64,000 nucleotides of DNA from contig NZ_JAIVKY010000006.1 in NCBI RefSeq assembly GCF_020524325.1, positions 248,001-312,000 on the forward strand, written 5' to 3'. The first letter of the stretch is position 1. Each line of letters begins with the position of its first letter. Made by a program: the position numbers and the translations under genes. This DNA is from Sutcliffiella horikoshii (GTDB lineage Bacteria > Bacillota > Bacilli > Bacillales > Bacillaceae_I). Positions 16,810 to 25,634 of the stretch are shown here, in pieces. The notes under the pieces were generated by a model. The model did not search any database. It saw only the letters and a list, made by a program, of their open reading frames with translations, and was not told the origin of the DNA.

Positions 16810-17448
16810 CTACTTCTTCTCAATTATTCTCTTATCTGTATCAAGCTGTTGATAATTCATAAGTTTGATTTCTGTCGTAAGATTATTCATATCCCCTGAC
16901 AGTACTGCCATCATCTCTTTTTCCATACTGCGTTCTAATTGTTTTAAGGCACTTTCTGTTTCTCGAAGCGCTTGAGAAACTTCATGAGTCCGCACTGGTT
17001 GATTTAATAAGTGCACATATTTTTCAGTGATGATAGCAGAGGAGTCGAGATGATGGTGAAAGAAATTTTGTGCTGTACGATACCGTACCGGTTCCTTTTC
17101 CACCATTTTAATGATTTTAGTCGAGATCTTAGATAATTTTGTTATCGTTTGATAAACAAAAATCGAGCGCACGCGAAACCTTGAACTATTAATCTTCCTT
17201 GCTTTTTCTTTCGCTTCCTTCAATTGAGCATTAACATATTTTTTCTCTTTTCGTTCTATCTTTTCCAGATCGTTATTAGGAAGCAGTTTTCTTTTCAACG
17301 CCCAGTAGCTTCCAAGAAAGCCACCAAATGCGCCAAGGATACCCAGTTGAATTTGATTACCTGTTAAAAGGAATACTATTAAAAAACCGATGGCAGCTAA
17401 ATTAAACGATAATATGATAATAAAACTTTGCAGTAAAAACCGTTTCAT
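16810..17448 (-). CDS. xpaC: XpaC family membrane protein
   Basis: 212 residues from the ATG at 17448 (GAGGAGTGA upstream); an upstream ATG at 17526 lacks such a site. Two membrane segments in the first ~50 residues are followed by a basic helical domain with predicted coiled coils. The family name comes from hydrolysis of the dye substrate XP in B. subtilis; no enzyme motif is visible and the true role is unknown. Operon with yaaN suggests joint action in envelope stress. Confidence 0.87.
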   Translation of the reverse strand: MKRFLLQSFIIILSFNLAAIGFLIVFLLTGNQIQLGILGAFGGFLGSYWALKRKLLPNNDLEKIERKEKKYVNAQLKEAKEKARKINSSRFRVRSIFVYQTITKLSKISTKIIKMVEKEPVRYRTAQNFFHHHLDSSAIITEKYVHLLNQPVRTHEVSQALRETESALKQLERSMEKEMMAVLSGDMNNLTTEIKLMNYQQLDTDKRIIEKK

Positions 17449-17600
17449 AACTTCACTCCTCACCTTTTTAAAAGGCTTAAAATAAACTATACCTTTCTTA
17501 CGTATTGAACAATGGAAAGGTTTCAATAAATTATAGTTTTATTATATAGGAAAGAAGTAGGAATACGAAATATTTTATGTATCAGCCAATAGAATAAATG

Positions 17601-17636
17601 AAAATAGCCCTTGATTATGTTGATATCAAGGGCTTT
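17601..17636. terminator. Terminator after gabD
   Basis: Arms AGCCCTTGAT (17606-17615) and ATCAAGGGCT (17625-17634) pair perfectly; AAAA and TTT flanks on the two strands. Confidence 0.75.
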
Positions 17637-17644
17637 AAAGTTTA

Positions 17645-19060
17645 TTAAATGCCTATGGAAACATATTTCACTTCCAAATATTCTTCCATTCCGTGATGTC
17701 CGCCTTCTCTGCCGATACCACTTTCCTTCAACCCGCCAAAAGGTGCCTGTGCCACAGATGGTGCCCCATCATTAACACCAATAATTCCATAATCAAGCCC
17801 TTCTGTAACTCGATAAATCCTCGACATTTTCTCGGTAAATACATACGCAGCCAATCCATAAGGAGAATTGTTAGCTCGCTTGATTGCCTCTTCTTCCTCT
17901 TTAAATGTGGTAATTGGTGCAAGAGGACCAAAAGTTTCTTCATTCATGCAAAGCATTTCATCTGTTACACCTGTGATGACTGTCGGCTCCATGAACGTTT
18001 TATCTTTCACTTCGCCACCAAAGGCAACAGATGCACCTTTCTCTTTGGCATCGCTTAAATGCTCTTTCACTTTTTCTAAGGCATCTTCATCAATCAGTGG
18101 TCCAAGATCCACTCCGCGCTCCATCCCGTTTCCAACTTTAAGTTTAGAAACCTCTTTGACGAAAAGTGAAGTGAATTCTTCCGCTACACTCTCCTGTACA
18201 TATATTCTATTGGCGCAAATGCATGTCTGGCCGGCATTTCGGAATTTTGATTGAACAAGCCCTTTCGCTGCTTTCTGAAGGTCGGCATCTTCAAAAATGA
18301 TAAATGGCGCATGCCCGCCAAGCTCCAATGATAGTTTCTTGACTGTATGAGATGCTTGTTCCATTAATTTTTTACCAATTTCCGTAGAGCCTGTAAAGGT
18401 AAGCTTTTTCACGTCTTTATGTTTCATTAATGCCTCACCAATAACGGAAGACTTACCAGTGATGACTTGCAGAACCCCTTTTGGGACCCCTGCTTCATCT
18501 GCATATTTTGCCAAAAGTAAGGCAGTAAGTGGAGTCTGCCCAGCTGGCTTCACGATTACTGTGCATCCAGCAGCTAGAGCCGGAGCAACTTTCCTAGTAA
18601 TCATAGCCGCAGGGAAATTCCACGGCGTTATTGCGGCTACAACTCCTACCGGCTGCTTTTGAATCAGAACTCTTTTTTCCTTAGAGGAAGATGGAATGGT
18701 CTCTCCGTAGATTCTCTTGCCTTCCTCTTTATACCAATCTACAAAACTGTTCGCATAACCAACCTCTCCCAATGCTTCCCGGAACGGCTTGCCTTGCTCC
18801 TTTGTAAGGGTTTCTGCGATAAGCTTTTTATTTTCCTCTAATAAAAGGAACCATTTATTTAAAATATCTGCACGCTCATATGCTGTATAGTTCCTCCATG
18901 TTTGAAACGCTACTTCTGCATGTTGGACCACATTTTCCAGTTGATCCTCGGAGATGCTAGGTACCGTACCAATTACTTCGCCAGTTGCAGGATTTGTCAC
19001 CTCAATTACTTCCTCTGTATTCACCCATTCACCGTTTATGTACATCGAATATTTTTCCAT
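17645..19060 (-). CDS. gabD: NAD(P)-dependent succinate-semialdehyde dehydrogenase
   Basis: 471 residues, an aldehyde dehydrogenase that oxidises succinate semialdehyde to succinate in GABA breakdown. Visible landmarks: TPWNFPAAM, the Rossmann FTGSTEIGK, catalytic Glu in LELGGHAP and catalytic Cys in NAGQTCICANR. The CxC pair at the active site and the PFGGLKESGIGREGG tail fit the GabD subfamily. No gabT neighbour is seen. Two copies of a GGACATTC element lie just upstream (19088, 19121). Confidence 0.88.
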   Translation of the reverse strand: MEKYSMYINGEWVNTEEVIEVTNPATGEVIGTVPSISEDQLENVVQHAEVAFQTWRNYTAYERADILNKWFLLLEENKKLIAETLTKEQGKPFREALGEVGYANSFVDWYKEEGKRIYGETIPSSSKEKRVLIQKQPVGVVAAITPWNFPAAMITRKVAPALAAGCTVIVKPAGQTPLTALLLAKYADEAGVPKGVLQVITGKSSVIGEALMKHKDVKKLTFTGSTEIGKKLMEQASHTVKKLSLELGGHAPFIIFEDADLQKAAKGLVQSKFRNAGQTCICANRIYVQESVAEEFTSLFVKEVSKLKVGNGMERGVDLGPLIDEDALEKVKEHLSDAKEKGASVAFGGEVKDKTFMEPTVITGVTDEMLCMNEETFGPLAPITTFKEEEEAIKRANNSPYGLAAYVFTEKMSRIYRVTEGLDYGIIGVNDGAPSVAQAPFGGLKESGIGREGGHHGMEEYLEVKYVSIGI

Positions 19061-19086
19061 TGTGTACCCTCCAATTAAAAGTTTTC

Positions 19087-19130
19087 AGGACATTCTCCCT
19101 TAATATATTCACTCTTTATGGGACATTCCC
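19087..19130 (-). promoter_or_regulatory. Repeated GGACATTC element upstream of gabD
   Basis: AGGACATTCTCCCT (19087-19100) and GGGACATTCCC (19120-19130) are 33 bases apart, three helical turns. The second is also an inverted repeat (GGGA/TCCC). Plausible activator or repressor site. Confidence 0.35.
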
Positions 19131-19145
19131 TTTATTGAACACAAA

Positions 19146-19170
19146 AAAACACCATTTAAGGTGTTTTCTG
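19146..19170 (-). terminator. Terminator overlapping the end of the MFS gene
   Basis: Arms AAAACACC and GGTGTTTT around ATTTAA; the gene's stop codon lies in the hairpin loop. Followed by a run of T on the minus strand. Confidence 0.7.
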
Positions 19171-20361
19171 TTCGGCAACTGTAACTGGTTGACGAAATAG
19201 TCGTAAACCATATATCAAAATCAATGTTAAAGATAGCATACCAAAAACAATAGCCATCATCTGAAGTCCTATCGTATCAAGGAACAGTCCGGTTCCAAGA
19301 AGTACTACTTGGAACAACACACGATCCAGCATATTTCGGAATGAGAAAAAGCGTCCATGGTACTCTTTCGGTATTTTTGTTTGAAAAATGGTTGCTGCAA
19401 TCGGAAAGAAACATCCAACCGCCAAGCCAAATAACCCAAAAGAAAATAAGGTCATCCATTTAATGTCTGCAAAATACAAACTCAGGTGAGAAATGGCGAT
19501 AAGTGTAACAAAGAAAAACATTAAAGGTACCATATTGTTATCATTGGAAATGCGCTTTACGGCAAATGCTCCAATCATAAAGCAGACACCTTCAATAGTG
19601 TAAATCCAACTTTTAATCGCTTGATCATCTTGGATTTCACTGATGTTGATGACCATAAGGTTAAAGCCGCCTATGAACAAAAATGGGATAAACGTTAGAA
19701 TTAATACGGTAAGAGCAATCGGCGTTTCCTTTAAAACAGGCAGGACCTCTTTGAAATCCCCTGACTTTTTGTTCTTGCCTTCTATTGAGTCGTTTTGGTT
19801 CGGTTCTTCAAAGTTCAGTAAAAAGGTAAGTAAGAATAGTATTCCATAGGCAACCATGGATGCCATATATAAAGAAGATAGACTCATGATGACTAGCATC
19901 GCTCCTGCAAGTGCTGTCCCTGCAATTCTAGATACAGTGGATACATTCATATGGACCCCGTTCATTTCTAATAGATCTTTGTCTTTCACAATCAAAGGAA
20001 TAGATGATTGCAATGCCGGAAAATAAAATGCGGCTGATAACTGAATGGCAATCATGAAGATGATCATAAAGAGAATAGATTGATATTCAATTGCTAGGAA
20101 CATAAATACTACGCTGATCATCCGACCAAATCCTGAAATTAGCATTACTCGCTTTTTACTTGTTGAGTCGATGATTTTACCGGCTAACGGTCCTACCATC
20201 ACACCTGCAAGGAGGCCTGCAAATAGAATAAGAGACTTGGCAAAGTCGGAAGGAACCAATGCCTGCATAAACTCCAAGTTTCCAATAATACCAGTCCATA
20301 AGCCTAAACCTGCGATAAATTCACCAATTAAAATAATCCATACATTCCGGTTTTTCCACAT
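19156..20361 (-). CDS. MFS transporter, DHA3-like
   Basis: 401 residues, about 12 membrane segments. The MFS loop 2-3 signature appears as GPLAGKIIDSTSKKRVM. The overall look (N-terminal WIILIGEFIAGLG, long N-terminal half with the conserved NGVHMNVSTVSRIAGTALAG) fits the DHA3 group of drug or macrolide exporters in bacilli. Substrate not assignable. Confidence 0.85.
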   Translation of the reverse strand: MWKNRNVWIILIGEFIAGLGLWTGIIGNLEFMQALVPSDFAKSLILFAGLLAGVMVGPLAGKIIDSTSKKRVMLISGFGRMISVVFMFLAIEYQSILFMIIFMIAIQLSAAFYFPALQSSIPLIVKDKDLLEMNGVHMNVSTVSRIAGTALAGAMLVIMSLSSLYMASMVAYGILFLLTFLLNFEEPNQNDSIEGKNKKSGDFKEVLPVLKETPIALTVLILTFIPFLFIGGFNLMVINISEIQDDQAIKSWIYTIEGVCFMIGAFAVKRISNDNNMVPLMFFFVTLIAISHLSLYFADIKWMTLFSFGLFGLAVGCFFPIAATIFQTKIPKEYHGRFFSFRNMLDRVLFQVVLLGTGLFLDTIGLQMMAIVFGMLSLTLILIYGLRLFRQPVTVAEQKTP

Positions 20362-20764
20362 GATAGTTTCTCCGATCGGTTGTGTTGTTGTAAGAAAACT
20401 ATACCATGGAATGAATTAATTCGCCACTCGAAATTTCTGTTTAGTCTGTCACAAAGATCTTAATACTAGCGATGAAGACTTCTCTCCTCCTTTTTCCTCG
20501 GCACTGAGGTCTTCATAACGTCCATGAGGACTTCTCTACTCTTGTTTCCTTGTCACTGAGGTCTTCATCACAGCGATGAGGACTTCTCTCGGCCCTTTTC
20601 CTCGTCACCCAGGTCTTCATCACAGCGATGAGGACTTCTCTCGGCCCTTTTCTACGTCACCCAGGTCTTCATCACAGCGATGAGGACTTCTCTCGGCCCT
20701 TTTCCTCGTCACACAGGTCTTCATACCGGCTATGAGGACTTCCCTACTCCTTTTTCCTCGTCAC
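20362..20764. other. Intergenic gap filled by a 52-bp tandem array
   Basis: The first ~100 bases are upstream sequence of the MFS gene. The remainder is the array described at 20471-20776. No gene is seen. Confidence 0.7.
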
Positions 20765-20776
20765 TTAGGTCTTCAT
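20471..20776. repeat. Tandem array 1, six units of exactly 52 bp
   Basis: The core ATGAGGACTTCTC recurs from 20471, 20523, 20575, 20627, 20679 and 20731. Each unit holds an imperfect hairpin AGGTCTTCATC / GATGAGGACTT (11 pairs, two of them wobbles, 5-base loop) and a conserved linker. The last half unit supplies the stop-proximal codons of the PAP2 gene. Same family as the arrays at 53463 and 58604. Confidence 0.92.
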
Positions 20777-21409
20777 TACACTCTTTTTGTTATGTACAAC
20801 TTTTAAATAAATCCCACTCAAAAACAATAACCATGAAGCCCCCATTGCAAACCCGCCCAATACATCAAGCGGATAGTGTACCCCTAAATAGATTCTGCTA
20901 ATTCCAATTAGTCCTATTAATACAAAACAAAAAATTATCAATGTATTCCTTAACCAGTTTTTCTTAATCATCCAGTAACACAAGAGTGCGATAGCCCCAA
21001 AGAATGCCATAGAGTTCATGGAATGTCCACTAGGATAACTATAAAACCCTGCCTCTACAACATGATCCAAGCTTGGTCTGTCTCTTGAAAAAATCGTCTT
21101 TAAAAATGTATTTAGCATTCGCACGCCTACAAGATTAGTCCAAAGGAATAAGGCCAAATACCAGTTTCGTTTGAAAAGAACGAAGACTGTCAGTACAGCA
21201 AGTGCTGGGTAGAAAAACAGCCTCGACCCTATATAGGATAAAAAGATAAAAAAACCATCCGTCTCACCTATTCTATAAAGGCTTTCACCAATCATCCTGT
21301 CCCAAGATTCCGTTGCTTCTATATTAATCAACAATGCTACCATGAGAAAAATGCAAAAAAGAATACCGCATATTTTAAACAAAGTGTTAGGTTTTATGTA
21401 ATTATTCAT
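20765..21409 (-). CDS. PAP2-family phosphatase (membrane)
   Basis: 214 residues, about six membrane segments. All three phosphatase motifs are present: KTIFSRDRP, PSGH and SRIYLGVHYPLD, so it should be active on lipid phosphates such as undecaprenyl pyrophosphate or phosphatidylglycerol phosphate. Its last three codons (MKT) and stop lie inside the 52-bp repeat array, so the array has captured or reshaped the C-terminus. Confidence 0.92.
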   Translation of the reverse strand: MNNYIKPNTLFKICGILFCIFLMVALLINIEATESWDRMIGESLYRIGETDGFFIFLSYIGSRLFFYPALAVLTVFVLFKRNWYLALFLWTNLVGVRMLNTFLKTIFSRDRPSLDHVVEAGFYSYPSGHSMNSMAFFGAIALLCYWMIKKNWLRNTLIIFCFVLIGLIGISRIYLGVHYPLDVLGGFAMGASWLLFLSGIYLKVVHNKKSVMKT

Positions 21410-21427
21410 AATGTCGCTCCCAACAAA

Positions 21428-21463
21428 TAAAGGCTAACTCCTGTATCTTAGAGTTAGCCTTAA
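21428..21463 (-). terminator. Terminator after the VWA gene
   Basis: Arms AGGCTAACTC (21431-21440) and GAGTTAGCCT (21451-21460) pair perfectly. Confidence 0.8.
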
Positions 21464-21471
21464 TCCTAGTT

Positions 21472-23415
21472 TTATAAGCTTTTTAACAATAATTTTTTCA
21501 AAAGTGGAAAGAGCACATCTGGTAACTCTTCAATATCCGGAACTAAGATACTATATTTTCCATACATGTTTTGAATGGTTTTTACTTGTCCCTCATCGAT
21601 TTCACCGTTTGCCAAGAATACGTTGATAACCTCAAGTCCATTTTTCCGTGCTTCCATGACAGCTTGATGGGTATCGACTATCCCGTTCTTTTCGTAGTCC
21701 ATCGCTGCAGGTTCCCCGTCGGAGAATACGAGTAGGAATTTTTGTTTTTCGCTACGATGTACAAGTCTTTTGGTCATATGTCTGATTGCATAACCATCCC
21801 TGTTATCTTCTTCAGGTTCAAGCTGGAGAATCTCAGGGCCTGAAGCAGGTCTGAGACTTGAGTTGAAATCTATCACTGTTTTAAAGTAGTTCGGTTGGCT
21901 TGTTTTTGTTGCATCATTCGTATCTTCCCAGAATCCTACCACTTCGTGTGGGACAAACACAGATTTTAACGCTTCATGGAAAAGAGTGATTCCATATTTG
22001 GTCTGTTCCATTTTATCGAACATGGACGCCGAGCAATCAACCAATAGGGAGAATACAGCATCAATTTCAATAGAAGGATTATCTTTTTTATAAAACACTC
22101 TTGGATTTTCTTCCGTAAACCATGGTAAAAGCTTCTTGCTTAGCCTGCCAAATGGAAGGTCACTTCTTGGCATGATTTTTTTGTGCTCCAACGTTTTCTG
22201 TATCAGTTGTTTTAATTTCTTTTGGTAGGTGGAGACAAACAGTTTGTATTCATCATACCCAGCATAATGTTCTGCTGATATCTTCTCTGGACTTAAGAAG
22301 ACAGGATAGGCGTATTTGTTCTCTTTCCCAAACTCCGCGCCGCTTCCTCCTTCTTTCTTTGTATCATTGAGAACGTCCAGCGCTTCTAGCTTGGAATAAT
22401 CATTCTTATTCGTCTGCTGACTTTCCCCTTGAACAAAGCCCATTGCTTGATCTCCGTCTTCCCCTTCGCGCATGCCTTCCCCCATTAAATCAGTTTTTGT
22501 TCCTTGTTCCATATCGAATTGGAGGAAGCTTTTGTTGTTGCTTTCTGATTCACGGTGCCATGTTGGTAGCTTGTCTTCATGAACATCTTCTTCGTCGTCT
22601 TTATTATCCTTTTGTTTTATATCGTCATTTTTCAGTTCGCTTTTTCTTTTCATTTCATCAAAGGTTGGCGTCTCGTCTATTTCAGGCATCTCTGAAAAGT
22701 CCGGAAGGAAAAAATAAGTATTAAGCATATCTTTCTCCAAGAGGTCTTCCAATACCTCAACGATGGTTTGGATACTCCCAAAGATTTCCTTCGTATTCTT
22801 CGCTTCATAAGATTTAGTAATTTCGTCCCGAAGGAATGGGATAGCTAAATCTAACTCTTCGTTTAATGGAGGTACTTCCTCCAAGGGATTATCAGTAGTC
22901 AATAAAAGATACAACAGATTGTAAAGCGCATCTGTCATAATGTTTCTTTCCAAATTGACCGTTAGCTGGCTTCTGAAATATTTTCGATATTCCACTCTTC
23001 TCACCAGAAAGGTTTTTGTGGTGCCTGGCCGCTCTCGTTTGCAGAGTTCCTCAAGTCTTATGTCTTCCATCAAGATAAACAATTGTCTGCTAATACTTGA
23101 TAAGTGTGTTTTTTTCATAAAAGCAAACAGCTGTTTAATCACTTTGTAATCCGTATGTGCAACAGATCCCACACTTCGTAAATACACATCACTTTTCATC
23201 CCGTGCAGTTTTTCAAAAGTGGGATGGTTATCCCAAAATAAACTGATAAACATTTTATTCATATATGGGTCGTAGTAGGACTTGAAGGCATATTCCACTT
23301 CAAGGTCTTTCTTCTTAGAAAGGGAAGTTGCTAAGTCCGATAACTCCATAAATAGAAAGGAATCAATTTTTTTATCATTAAAAACGATAGGTCTCAAGTT
23401 AATCTCCTCATTCAA
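21472..23415 (-). CDS. yojO: VWA-domain protein of MoxR/VWA pair
   Basis: 647 residues. A long acidic middle region (about 255-350) separates an N-terminal helical part from a C-terminal von Willebrand A domain whose metal site reads DCSAS (about residue 455) with later FSDGEPA. The start overlaps the end of the MoxR ATPase gene by 8 bases. This pair matches B. subtilis YojN/YojO and resembles NorQ/NorD and CbbQ/CbbO, which remodel metal-enzyme targets. The client here is unknown. Confidence 0.87.
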   Translation of the reverse strand: MNEEINLRPIVFNDKKIDSFLFMELSDLATSLSKKKDLEVEYAFKSYYDPYMNKMFISLFWDNHPTFEKLHGMKSDVYLRSVGSVAHTDYKVIKQLFAFMKKTHLSSISRQLFILMEDIRLEELCKRERPGTTKTFLVRRVEYRKYFRSQLTVNLERNIMTDALYNLLYLLLTTDNPLEEVPPLNEELDLAIPFLRDEITKSYEAKNTKEIFGSIQTIVEVLEDLLEKDMLNTYFFLPDFSEMPEIDETPTFDEMKRKSELKNDDIKQKDNKDDEEDVHEDKLPTWHRESESNNKSFLQFDMEQGTKTDLMGEGMREGEDGDQAMGFVQGESQQTNKNDYSKLEALDVLNDTKKEGGSGAEFGKENKYAYPVFLSPEKISAEHYAGYDEYKLFVSTYQKKLKQLIQKTLEHKKIMPRSDLPFGRLSKKLLPWFTEENPRVFYKKDNPSIEIDAVFSLLVDCSASMFDKMEQTKYGITLFHEALKSVFVPHEVVGFWEDTNDATKTSQPNYFKTVIDFNSSLRPASGPEILQLEPEEDNRDGYAIRHMTKRLVHRSEKQKFLLVFSDGEPAAMDYEKNGIVDTHQAVMEARKNGLEVINVFLANGEIDEGQVKTIQNMYGKYSILVPDIEELPDVLFPLLKKLLLKSL

Positions 23416-24280
23416 ACAAAGTTTGTGCGATGTTTAAGATAGCGGCTTTTTCTCTATCATCTTCCAACTTTTCAACAATACCACGCTTAATCGCTCTGAG
23501 TGGTGGCAAGTATACACTAAGATCGCAAGTGTCTAATAATGCGCGCACAGACGCAGCCTCTTCCGATAGATTTCCGTTTTCAACAAGCGCGATAAGGTCC
23601 GCAGATAATGTTACATACTTACTTAGTAGCTTTTCATCTTCCAACTTGGATTGACTTTTCAATACTTGAAGTAAAATTTCTCCCTGCACATATGGTACAT
23701 CGATAACAACAAATCGATTTTTCAGCGCTTCATTTAATGGTACCGTTCCCACATACCCTTCATTGATGGCAGCGATCACGCCAAAGTCCTGATTTGCTTT
23801 GACTACTTCACCTGTAAAAGGATTCGTAATGGTTTTACGGTAGTCTAGTACCCCGTTTAGAATCGGCAAGGTTTCAGGTTTCGCCATATTTATTTCATCT
23901 ATATATAAGAGGTTTCCTTGTTTCATGGCATTGATTACAGGACCTGGTACAAATTCTATCGTCGCTTTTCCATCATTATTGTGAATCGTCTTAAAGCCAA
24001 GTAGTGCTTCAGCATCTAAGTCTACCGAGCAGTTGATACTATGCATCGGTTGATGAAAAATGGAAGATAATGTTTCTGCCAACTTCGTTTTTCCTGAGCC
24101 GGTTGGTCCCTTTAAAAGAACGTTCTTCCCCATAGATAAAGCAATGATACAATCAAACAACACATCATCGTCAGCTGATGTATACCCTGCAGCCCCTATA
24201 AGGGAGCTGCTACCTTCTTTTTCTTTATTGCTTTTTATCTTTTCTTGAATAGCTGTAGGTAATTGATCTATAGCAAACAT
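23408..24280 (-). CDS. yojN: MoxR-family AAA+ ATPase
   Basis: 290 residues. Walker A GPTGSGKT (about 57-64), Walker B LLYIDEIN, sensor region NEGYVGT and arginine-finger region NRFVVIDVP are visible. It works with the VWA protein downstream as a chaperone-like remodelling unit (CbbQ/NirQ/NorQ group). Translationally coupled by an 8-base overlap. Confidence 0.9.
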   Translation of the reverse strand: MFAIDQLPTAIQEKIKSNKEKEGSSSLIGAAGYTSADDDVLFDCIIALSMGKNVLLKGPTGSGKTKLAETLSSIFHQPMHSINCSVDLDAEALLGFKTIHNNDGKATIEFVPGPVINAMKQGNLLYIDEINMAKPETLPILNGVLDYRKTITNPFTGEVVKANQDFGVIAAINEGYVGTVPLNEALKNRFVVIDVPYVQGEILLQVLKSQSKLEDEKLLSKYVTLSADLIALVENGNLSEEAASVRALLDTCDLSVYLPPLRAIKRGIVEKLEDDREKAAILNIAQTLFE

Positions 24281-24430
24281 GTTTCAGTCTCCTTTTAACT
24301 TATTCCCTTTAGTATCCCACAATATGGGCCTAGATATCGTATGATTGAAAAAGGCTGCTGACATTAGATTGTCAACAGCCTAGTACATTATATCAATTAT
24401 TGTATGTTACTTGAAGTAAAAAGAGTTAGC

Positions 24431-25213
24431 TTACTTAATGCTATCCACTTCTTGAACTACTTTGTTCTTTCCGGAAACAATCCAGCCACCAACAGCGATA
24501 CCGATTAAGACAATCCAGAACATCGCTTTAAATAACGGACTGTGCGGGAAGTGGTATGGAAGCACGCCAACACTTGGGTGTGCCAATGTGTACATAGCCA
24601 GTTTGAAACCTACCCAACCAACAATCAAAAATGCGGCTGTTTCCAAACTTGGTCTCTCTTTTAACAACTTAACGAACAAGGTAGCAGCAAAACGCATAAT
24701 AACTACCCCGATAAATCCACCCAGGAAGATAATGATGAATTGACCTCCATCAATACCTCCGATTTGAGGCAGGTTTGTTTTTGGCAACGTCATGGCCAAT
24801 GCGAAAGCTGCAAGGATAGAGTCTACTGCGAAAGCAATGTCTGCAACTTCAACTTTGAAAACTGTCATCCAAAAACCGGACTGTTTTTTTGGCGAATCAA
24901 CGGTAGCAGCATGTTCCACTTTTGCCACTGCAAACCGTCGCCATATATGATTGAGTGCGATAAACAGCAAGTATGCGGCACCAATCGCCTGCACCTGCCA
25001 AATTGTTACTAAGAATGAAATGGCAAACAAAGAACCAAGTCTGAAGACGAGTGCCCCTGCCAGACCGTAAAATAAAGCCTTTTTACGGGCCTCTTCCGGT
25101 AGGTGCTTAACCATAATTGCTAGTACTAGTGCGTTGTCAGCCGCTAATATACCTTCTAGTGCAATCAAGACAAGAAGAACCCAGCCGTATTCCAATAATA
25201 ATGATAATTCCAT
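24431..25213 (-). CDS. ykoY: TerC-family membrane protein, probable Mn2+ exporter
   Basis: 260 residues with about seven membrane segments; conserved acidic residues in membrane positions (EGILAADNALV near 20-30 and DIAFAVDSILAAFA near 130-145) fit the TerC metal-transport fold. A yybP-ykoY Mn2+ riboswitch controls it, which agrees with the known role of such TerC proteins in Mn2+ export or in metal loading of secreted enzymes. Confidence 0.9.
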   Translation of the reverse strand: MELSLLLEYGWVLLVLIALEGILAADNALVLAIMVKHLPEEARKKALFYGLAGALVFRLGSLFAISFLVTIWQVQAIGAAYLLFIALNHIWRRFAVAKVEHAATVDSPKKQSGFWMTVFKVEVADIAFAVDSILAAFALAMTLPKTNLPQIGGIDGGQFIIIFLGGFIGVVIMRFAATLFVKLLKERPSLETAAFLIVGWVGFKLAMYTLAHPSVGVLPYHFPHSPLFKAMFWIVLIGIAVGGWIVSGKNKVVQEVDSIK

Positions 25214-25237
25214 GGTTTCCTCTCCTTTTTACATAAC

Positions 25238-25270
25238 AAAAGCCTTTCCCAGAAATAGGTAAAGGCTTTT
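25238..25270 (-). terminator. Second leader hairpin before ykoY
   Basis: Arms AAAAGCCTTT (25238-25247) and AAAGGCTTTT (25261-25270), T-rich on the minus strand. It stands in tandem with the riboswitch terminator. Confidence 0.65.
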
Positions 25271-25280
25271 ATTAACACAT

Positions 25281-25330
25281 AAAAGACCTTTACCTAGAAC
25301 TGTCCAATTTCCAGTTTAGGCAAAGGTCTT
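25281..25330 (-). terminator. Riboswitch expression-platform terminator
   Basis: Long stem pairing AAAAGACCTTT (25281-25291) with AAAGGTCTT (25322-25330) plus an inner stem (CTAGAACTG with CAGTTTAG). One arm is the last conserved block of the Mn2+ aptamer, so aptamer and terminator exclude each other. Confidence 0.85.
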
Positions 25331-25426
25331 GCTAACAACATCAAGGTTGCCGATAAAGCCGGTGCTGATTTATTCAGTCACGTCATGACGGCAATATCGT
25401 TCTCATAGCTACTCCCCTTTGATTGG
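25318..25426 (-). promoter_or_regulatory. yybP-ykoY Mn2+ riboswitch
   Basis: On the minus strand the conserved CAAAGGGGAGTAGC (25423-25410) starts the aptamer and AGCACCGGC, then AAGACCTTTGCC, close it, with GCCG elements between. These are the hallmark blocks of this Mn2+-sensing class, directly upstream of a terC gene. Confidence 0.93.
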
Positions 25427-25634
25427 GCTTGTGCATATGTAGTTTTAATATATACCTATTCTAGTAGCTTTATAGAAATGTGTCAACACATTGTTTAATC
25501 CTCTCCATGCAACTAAAGGAAATTAATTGTCTTACATTTCAAATAGTTTATTTCTACACTCTAAATAAATGTTTTATGATATAATCCATACCATTATTAG
25601 ATATTTACTACATATAAAAGGTCGTGGCTTCGAT

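Noticed and set aside
20471..20776. CRISPR-like regular spacing of the 52-bp arrays
   Set aside because: The 'spacers' are as conserved as the repeats, units are hairpins with tandem identity, and no cas genes are near.
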